Notes under the pieces: generated by a model
What the model was told of the DNA's origin: nothing
The model's input: the letters and a program-made list of their open reading frames with translations, nothing else
The model's database searches: none
Made by a program: the position numbers and the translations under genes
Assembly (NCBI GenBank): GCA_018398765.1
Contig: JAHBMJ010000642.1
Span: 50,185-114,184, forward strand
DNA length: 64,000 nt
Reading direction: 5' to 3'
Source: Chromera velia
Lineage: Eukaryota > Sar > Chromeraceae
Shown: in pieces, positions 57,701 through 64,000 of the stretch
How positions within the stretch are numbered: the first letter of the stretch is position 1
How the letters are laid out: every line of letters begins with the position of its first letter

Positions 57701-60700
57701 ACGTATGAATTCAATTTCTTCATCAATCAACAAATGCATGAAGAACAAGACAGGCGTGACTGAAAAGCGAGGTCCCTTCTTGCCTCCCGATGTTTTTTCA
57801 TCGATAGTCTTCTTCTCTCACTCTCCCTTTAAGGGAAGCCCTTCCTCTGTTTCCCGCCAGGCCGAACCGACAGCCTCTGTTTCCCCCATGCCTGCCTGAC
57901 CCTTCGTAAGGCTTCTCTTGGAAAACTTCGTGTGCCTGCAGCTGTGCCCCCGAGGGCATAGGCCACGCGACCACTTCCTGTTGGAGGAAGTCAGCCAGGA
58001 TTTTCCTGAAACAGAGAGAATTGAACAAGACAGGAAGAAAGTCAAGGATGTATAGCATAAGTATGCTGTGACGAATATATTTGCTGTTCTGCGTTCGGCA
58101 AGTTTTCTTCAAAAAAACGAAGCAGCGGCTTCTGTGGGTTCAGCACAGAAACAAAGTTAGAATTGGGAGAGGAAGAAGGAAGAAAAAAGAAACACGCGAT
58201 GAACAGGCACAAAAAGAGCGGAGAAAATCGTCGAAATTATTTGGAGGAAAGACAAGGGAAGGGTAGGTGTGTGATGGATGGAACGGCAGTTTTTTCGACT
58301 TTGTTTTTCCCCGTATTCCTTCGTTCCCCCCTTCCGTCCGCTGACTGACTTGAAGAGAGGCATCTTGTCCATTTTCTTCTCTTCTGCAAAGAGGCAGGCA
58401 GATCGTTCGATCGATCGATCGAGGGGAATTGATAACGAGATGGGGGTGGCAGGAGAGACTGATCAAGGAAGGAAGCTGTGCTCCCTCCAGAGGGGTAAAG
58501 CTACTTTCATTCATTGGGTTTTCAGTCAGAAGGGCGTGTTATTGCTTTTGTTTCATGCGAAATTAGTGGGCACGCAAAGTTAGGCAGAGAAAAAAGAGTG
58601 AAGGGGAAAGAACGAAAGGGCACTCTTTGGCAGGCAAAGGCAAAGAACGAAAGGGCATTCATTGGCAGGCAAAAGGCAAAGAACGAAAGGGCATTCATTG
58701 GCAGGCAAAGGCAAAGAACGAAAGGGCATTCATTGGCAGGCAAAGGCAAAGAACGAAAGGGTATTCATTGGCAGGCAAAGGCAAAATGAACAGACACACA
58801 AACATGAAACTTAATTCGCCTGACCGACCGATCGTGCGCAATTTGTGGAGCATGTCCTGTTGCTCGTTGTCGAGGGGAGCCAAGAGCAGGAAGAGGAGGT
58901 ACTTTTGGAGGGACTGCATGCATCCACACAGACAAACAGAGAAGACAGAAGAGAAGCCAGCTACTTTACATGATTGCATACACGCGTGCTGAACTGCCAG
59001 TTGAGCTGAGAAGAAAGAACAGTCCAACAGACGATTCCCCTGTCCCTCGAAACGTCTTGTAGAAAGAAGTGTGTCATAGATCCATCACACATCCTTCCTT
59101 GTTGAGAGTGCATTCCGGTCCCCTCCCCTCCCCCCCCTGCCCTACGTACGTCCATCCAGTCTTCTTTGGAGTCCTTCACGGAGGGCGTTGAGAAAATGCT
59201 CCAGAAGCATTTGGCGACTTGCATGTGGTCTCCCTCAGACAGCCAGTAGCGGACCTGCAGACATTCATGCACCCTCAGACAAGACAAAATCAGCAAGCAA
59301 GCCATGTGTCAAAGAGGTCAAACGTCTAGTGAGCGAGCCAAAAAGAGCCAGACCAAGGAAGGAAGGGAGGTAGGAAGGAAGGGAGGGGATAGAGCTCTCT
59401 CTGTACATGCAGGCCGACAGGAAGTTTCCTGCTGCCGATATACACATTTTAATTGTTTTTTCCCCCCTCTGCCTCGAAAGAAAGCTGTCTGCCTCTCTCT
59501 CCGTCTCTGTCGAGGAAAGCCGGCCGACCGATCGACCGACTAGCTGACCATGAAGGAGTAGAAAGTGATTTTGAGGTCCTGGAAGTCCTCTGCCTCCAGG
59601 AGTTTCGGGTTGATTTTCTTCGAGATGATCTGGCACCTCACGAAGTCCTGACGAGCAAGCACGAGCCGCATCTGCTCGAGGATGAACTCTGCCTTCTCGC
59701 GTCTGTCCATTGCACCGAAGGTCTCCACCTGCATGGGGACAGACGAGAGGAAAACAAAAGAGAGAAGGAGGGAGAGACGGATCTGGACCTGTCGAAAAAC
59801 AGATGAAAAGAAAAACAGAGTCGGAGAGAGGGAGGGTCGGGGAAGGGCGAGAACATTTTAAAAGGAATAACAGAGGGCGAAAACAGGAAGCATGGACGGA
59901 GGGGAAGCAACAAAGGAAAGAAACAACCGGAAGGGAATCCCACCTTGCTTGCAGCTCTTTCTCTTTCCCACAAATACAAAGCCTCTCTCCGTCTCTACTT
60001 TGTTTTTTTTTATTTCCCTCCTGCTCCTTGCCTGCATGACTGACTGACTGACCTGGACCTCCTGCATCAGTTTGGCGGCCTCATCGACCTCTCCCTTGGC
60101 CTCCTTGATCCCGGCAAGCAGTTTGACCAGACGCGCCCTCTCCACCTCCACAAAAATCTGCAAGCAGACAGAAAAAAACGGGCCGTTGCCGCTCAAACAA
60201 CTACACAGAATACTCTCTGCCCTGTCGCCAAGTGAACAGAAGAAAGCTCAGCCGAGCCATTTGAGGCAAGCACGCACTCTCGGGTGCCCGGGCAGCCGCA
60301 CTTACAAGCACCCGCAACCGCGCACACAGAGGATGCGCCAACGTGCACGCGTACCTGCATTCCTGCTTTCATCGAATGCGCATCTACACCTACATAGTCA
60401 CGGACACGCTGAGACTTACAGAAAAACTTTCTTCCTTCCTATCTCACACACGATCAAGCACACGCACACATGCTCTTTCGCACACCCCCTCTTTTCTTTT
60501 CTTTGTCTGCCCACCTTCCCGTCTGTGACTGCGTCGAGAGTCCCGATCAACCGCAGCTTTTCCTCCTCGCTGCCTGTGTCGTCCAGCCACTTCATTGCCA
60601 TCTGGACCATGTCAATGATCGCTCTCTTCAGCTGCCCCCTTTTCTTCGGAAGCAGCTGGAGGTACTCGTGTACGTCGGGCCATCTGCCCTTCTCCTTGAA

Positions 60701-61410
60701 CATCTTCAGAACGTGGCATGAGAGCTTGGAGGCTGAAGACCCGTCGGAGGCCTGCAGGTCAGAGGGCCAAAGGAAACAGAGAGGCGGGGCGGCGGCCGCA
60801 ACGCGAGCAAACACAACGTCAGAAAGAAGCCCAAATCGGAAGGGAAATATACGGAGGCAGCACAGAGGAAATCAGACCTTGAGCGACCGAGAAGGGACAA
60901 GCAACCGAAAAGCAGCCGTGCCTCCCTCCACGAACAGAGACAGACATGAGCTCGGTGGAAATCCATGGAGCAGCCAGTGGAGTCCACCAACCCCCGCCCG
61001 TGTTTCTTTTTGTCTCTGTTCGGTGTCTAGATGTGCAGCCAACCTGTCGTGCCTTCTTCTCCACAATGAGGCAGGCCTCCACTGCCTCGTCCACTCGACC
61101 CGCCTGCGTTCGTGAAAGGAGAAGAACAGAAAAGGAAGGGACGCATCAATCAAAGCAACCCGGGAACAAATATTCCATGCCCTTCGTGACCCCGTAAACA
61201 AGAGAGTGCGTATATCAAGCAGCGCCCTTAAAAATGTTCATGACTTCCACTCCCTCCCACGTCTGGCTCGTCTCCTCCCCTCCGACTGACGGCTGCAAGT
61301 TCCGACGCTCTGGCTATTGTTTCTGCTGCCTCCCTGGAAAAATCCTCTTGTGCCTTCGGATCCTTCGTCAGAGAATCCGTTTCCTGGAGAGAGGAAATCT
61401 GTTCTGCCAT
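54718..61410 (-). CDS. RPN5: 26S proteasome regulatory (lid) subunit Rpn5 / PSMD12
   Basis: Structural PCI-domain subunit of the 19S lid, contacting the Rpn11 deubiquitinase region, in nucleus and cytosol. Thirteen phase-consistent exons: 61410-61291, 61103-61044, 60751-60515, 60157-60053, 59728-59549, 59254-59150, 58913-58825, 58005-57901, 57345-57300, 56507-56430, 55898-55837, 55350-55273 and 54799-54718. They total 1347 nt, 448 residues, close to the usual ~450. Family signatures: IFVEVERARLVKLLAGIKEA, LMQEVQVETFGAMDRREKAE, ILEQMRLVLARQDFVRCQII, SKKINPKLLE, LAPLDNEQQDML, IIQHNIKVVAQYYTKIGLVR in the PCI region, and LVNESCHLIQKERMV at the C-terminal helix. The N-terminal 40 residues are acidic and variable. 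The introns carry two minisatellites and many simple repeats. Donors are mostly GTCAGT-like. The gene is divergent to ALG3. Confidence 0.95.
56739..57113. repeat. Minisatellite, period 61-71 bp, six copies, in an Rpn5 intron
   Basis: Copies begin CATAGGGAAAGGA at about 56739, 56800, 56871, 56938, 57005 and 57074. Each continues AACAAATCCAAAATTGTGG and AAGAAGACATACACACA, then a variable number of CATA units that accounts for the changing period. Confidence 0.92.
58612..58790. repeat. Minisatellite, period 35-36 bp, five copies, in an Rpn5 intron
   Basis: The unit contains TTGGCAGGCAAAGGCAAAG followed by AACGAAAGGGCATTCA. TTGGCAGG recurs at about 58627, 58662, 58698, 58733 and 58768. It lies just downstream of exon 7 on the coding (minus) strand, in the intron before exon 8. 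Confidence 0.92.
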
Positions 61411-62178
61411 CTTGCCTTCCTGCCTGCTGCTACTTGGTCTTTACAAGTTCGGCAAACGACTTTTACACTCGAGATACACAGTCACGGGGCAAGGAGGCGG
61501 GGGGGGAAACCAAGTCCACTCGAAAACAAACGAGACCTATCTAGAAAATAACGGAAGTCTGACACCAGGATGTGCTTCATGAATTCATGGAGGGACTCGG
61601 CTCTGGGTTCTCCTGATTCCCGTTTGGCATCAATTCTCCCAGAAGTTGAGGTCCGGACGATCAGTCAGCCAGATGTCAGCCAGCAGCTGACAAAAAGTTT
61701 TTCTGCCGTCTCTATCGGCGATATACGGCGGCGCGATGGCGGCGCGCAGTATATTAATATCTCTCAGCAGTGCATGCATGGATGGCCCGGCCCCGGCCGG
61801 GCGGCGCCGCACGGGAGACCAGTTCCTGTCCCGCGCCGCCGCACTGAGGCCGCACCGTTTCTGATTAACTCAATTTGCTTCATTATGAATCAACTGTTGT
61901 TCCGGCCGTACGTTAGTTTTCTGTTCCGTTCAGACATCTTCACACATCACCGCAAGTTCATGCAGGTCTAGACCCGGCTTGTACATCAGACTGCTTGAGC
62001 AACCTTGCAGTGCATGACCGAGATCGAAGCTTTAGGATCAACAGACTGAATCACGATCGAGCTTGGTTTTCTGGTGGTGTGTTGCGATCGAAAGTGCAAG
62101 TAGACGGGTGCTCCCGAGAAAAAAATCAAAACACAGAGAGCATCTTCGGCGATAACGCGCTGTGACAGAGGGCAAGCA
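61411..62178. promoter_or_regulatory. Divergent intergenic region Rpn5/ALG3
   Basis: 768 bases between start codons. It includes a G+C-rich palindromic patch near 61720-61830 (CGGCGGCGCGATGGCGGCGCG). It probably contains promoters for both genes; no TATA box is convincing. Confidence 0.45.
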
Positions 62179-62987
62179 ATGTCGCCGGAAAAGGCGAAGC
62201 GGGGACGTGGACAGGGGGATCAACAGAAGAGTGTGCTCATGCAGCTCTTTGAAGAGGTCTTCCGCCTCCTCTTCCGTCCCTGCACGGAGACTCCGCTTCT
62301 TTTCTTTGCCCTCTTGGTTGTGCTCGATCTCCTTCTCTGCCAGGTGATCATCAGACTGATTCCATACACTGAAATTGACTGGAAGGCCTACATGCAGGAG
62401 GTGGAGTTTTTCCTCAATGGAGAGAGGAACTACTACAACATGTATGGGGACACTGGGCCTCTTGTGTATCCTGCCGGGTTTGTGTATATCTACTCTGCCC
62501 TGTATCGCTGGTGTGACTCAGGAAGTGACATTGGGTTTGCACAGCAGCTCTTTGTGTGGTTGAATGTAGTACATCTTCTTCTGGTAATTTTGGCACATCG
62601 GAAAAGCAAAATTTTGCCTTTCGGACTCTCCGTCTTTTTCGTTCTGAGTCGGAGGGTTCATTCCATTTTCCTTTTGCGTCTTTTCAATGACGCGTTTGCA
62701 ATGACCTTCCTGTGGGGTGCAGTGGCCTCGTCGTGCGCAGATTGGTATGCAATGGCGTGCGTTTTGTTCAGTCTGGGGGTGTCAGTAAAGATGAACGTCC
62801 TTCTGTTTGCCCCCGGATTTCTGTTTCTGCTGTGGCGAGCTTCGGGAAAAAGTTTTGTGAAGACCTGCTTGTATTTGGGGATCTGCGCTGTCGTCCAGCT
62901 GGTGCTTGGACTTCCCTTTCTGGTGTCTTTTCCTGTGGCATATCTCCACAGGGCCTTCGAGCTGGGTCGAGTGTTCACCTTCAAGTG
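62179..62987 (+). CDS. ALG3: ALG3, Dol-P-Man:Man5GlcNAc2-PP-Dol alpha-1,3-mannosyltransferase (5' exon, partial)
   Basis: ER-membrane enzyme that adds the first lumenal mannose to the N-glycan precursor from dolichyl-phosphate mannose. The exon opens with ATG at 62179 and encodes about 270 residues. Family landmarks are YTEIDWKAYMQEVEFFLNGE (lumenal, the Asp being conserved in GT-C enzymes), YNMYGDTGPLVYPAGFVYIY, RRVHSIFLLRLFNDAFAMTF and ELGRVFTFKW. Several hydrophobic spans (for example LLFFALLVVLDLLLCQVIIR and LFVWLNVVHLLLVILAH) fit a multipass protein. The donor is at 62988 (or 62992). Later exons, which should encode about 150 more residues, are not in this window, which turns into satellite sequence. 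A string GGAFTFEWSYP near 63130 echoes the exon end but is not a credible exon. Confidence 0.92.
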
Positions 62988-63380
62988 GTCGGTCTGTCTC
63001 AGAATGTCTTCCTCCCTCCGTCCATCCATTGATCCATTTCTTTTTCTCTTGTCCTCCGTCGATCCCTTGCCCTCCATCCCCGTCACTTGCCCTTAGCCCC
63101 TCTCATTTGCTTTGCATATGTGATTTTGGCGGCGCTTTCACCTTCGAATGGTCCTACCCCACTCTTCTGTATTTCTCTACGCATTTCCTTTTTCTTTTTC
63201 CTTTCTCCTTCCTTCCTTCCTTCCTTCCTTCCTTCCTACCTTTCTATCTGCCTACATTTCTTCCTTCCTTCTTTCCTACGCTATTACCCTCCTATCCTCC
63301 TACCTTCCTACCTTCCTTCCTTTCTTCCTTTCTTTCTTCCTTTCTTTCTTTTTTTTCGTTCTTTCTCTCCGCCCTTTCTT

Positions 63381-63394
<14 letters not shown>

Positions 63395-63428
<34 letters not shown>

Positions 63429-63509
63429 TCTCTCTCTCTTTCTGTTGTCTGTACGTCCGAAAAAAGAACGAATAAAATGAATAATGATGGAAGCTGTCTG
63501 TCTGTGGGT

Positions 63510-63546
<37 letters not shown>

Positions 63547-63627
63547 TCTCTCTCTCTTTCTGTTGTCTGTACGTCCGAAAAAAGAACGAATAAAATGAAT
63601 AATGATGGAAGCTGTCTGTCTGTGGGT

Positions 63628-63664
<37 letters not shown>

Positions 63665-63745
63665 TCTCTCTCTCTTTCTGTTGTCTGTACGTCCGAAAAA
63701 AGAACGAATAAAATGAATAATGATGGAAGCTGTCTGTCTGTGGGT

Positions 63746-63782
<37 letters not shown>

Positions 63783-63863
63783 TCTCTCTCTCTTTCTGTT
63801 GTCTGTACGTCCGAAAAAAGAACGAATAAAATGAATAATGATGGAAGCTGTCTGTCTGTGGGT

Positions 63864-63906
<43 letters not shown>
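63395..63906 (+). repeat. 118-bp tandem satellite, four copies
   Basis: The unit comprises a CT run, TTTCTGTTGTCTGTACGTCC, GAAAAAAGAACGAATAAAAT, GAATAATGATGGAAGCTG and TCTGTCTGTGGGTTCGC. TCTGTTGTCT recurs at 63441, 63559, 63677 and 63795, an exact 118-bp period. The copies are almost identical, implying recent expansion or ongoing homogenisation. Confidence 0.95.
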
Positions 63907-63910
<4 letters not shown>

Positions 63911-63934
63911 GTTTTCCTTTCTTTCCTCCGTGTC

Positions 63935-63952
<18 letters not shown>

Positions 63953-64000
<48 letters not shown>
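63953..64000 (+). repeat. GT dinucleotide repeat running off the window
   Basis: A CT run passes into pure GT for the last ~43 bases. It continues beyond the window edge. Confidence 0.95.

Larger units (their letters stand above)
62988..64000 (+). other. Presumed ALG3 intron, pyrimidine-rich and satellite
   Basis: After the donor the sequence is CCTT and CT repeat, then a 118-bp minisatellite, then CT and GT dinucleotides to the window end. No exon found. Confidence 0.6.

Noticed and set aside
63125-63170. Second ALG3 exon at GGAFTFEWSYP
   Set aside because: It resembles the end of exon 1 (GRVFTFKW), not the next family segment, and runs into CCTT repeats without a donor. At best it is a diverged duplicate.
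63395-63906. Possible CRISPR-like or coding tandem array near the right edge
   Set aside because: The 118-bp units are head-to-tail satellite with no unique spacers. The repeated open frames translate simple CT repeat and stop in each unit.

Overview
This is a nuclear eukaryotic window. Genes are spliced with GT-AG introns, the introns are full of microsatellites, and gene-bearing blocks alternate with A+T-rich stretches of about 1-3 kb that carry almost no coding signal. One protein (DUF1350 type) has a signal-peptide-like start ending ASQ-AFLL. That resembles the bipartite plastid targeting of algae with a red-derived complex plastid. With the intron style, this suggests a photosynthetic alveolate such as a chromerid (Chromera-like); the species is an inference.

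Layout, left to right. 1-4260: microsatellite-rich, no supported gene. 4261-9627 (-): a disordered Arg/Gly/Pro-rich protein of unknown function. 10194-19463 (-): a Cid1-type nucleotidyltransferase (TUTase or non-canonical poly(A) polymerase), 14 exons, 874 codons. 20235-23483 (+): a DUF1350 plastid-type protein with a long C-terminal extension, in divergent orientation to the TUTase. 23484-25900: A+T-rich, holding a 758-bp hAT-like element with an 8-bp target duplication. About 25901-31612 (+): a large acidic, coiled-coil or disordered protein of unknown function. 31613-33482: A+T-rich, with a tRNA-like gene and a dispersed inverted repeat. 33483-37050 (+): an ankyrin-repeat protein. 37901-38218 (+): a weak small ORF. 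39313-41426 (-): an SC35-like SR splicing factor. 42228-51480 (+): a 14-exon TBC-TLDc protein of 1579 residues, in which both domains are split by large disordered inserts. 51481-54717: A+T-rich, no gene seen. 54718-61410 (-): proteasome lid subunit Rpn5, 13 exons, 448 residues. 62179 to about 62990 (+): the 5' exon of ALG3, after which the window runs into satellite sequence.

The genes are housekeeping or regulatory and do not form one pathway: RNA tailing and splicing (TUTase, SR protein), protein turnover (Rpn5), ER N-glycosylation (ALG3), membrane traffic or oxidative stress (TBC-TLDc) and plastid function (DUF1350). Three gene pairs are divergent with 0.77-0.80 kb between start codons (TUTase/DUF1350, SR/TBC-TLDc, Rpn5/ALG3). 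The exon models for the TUTase, DUF1350, ankyrin, SR, TBC-TLDc and Rpn5 genes were built by hand from splice signals. Every junction keeps phase and each total length divides by three, which is strong internal support.

The observations most worth a second look are the interrupted TBC and TLDc domains, a duplicated 3' splice site with a hairpin insert in the DUF1350 gene, the hAT-like element, a helically phased TTCGCAA tetrad in one divergent promoter, and 5' splice sites embedded in GTCA repeats.
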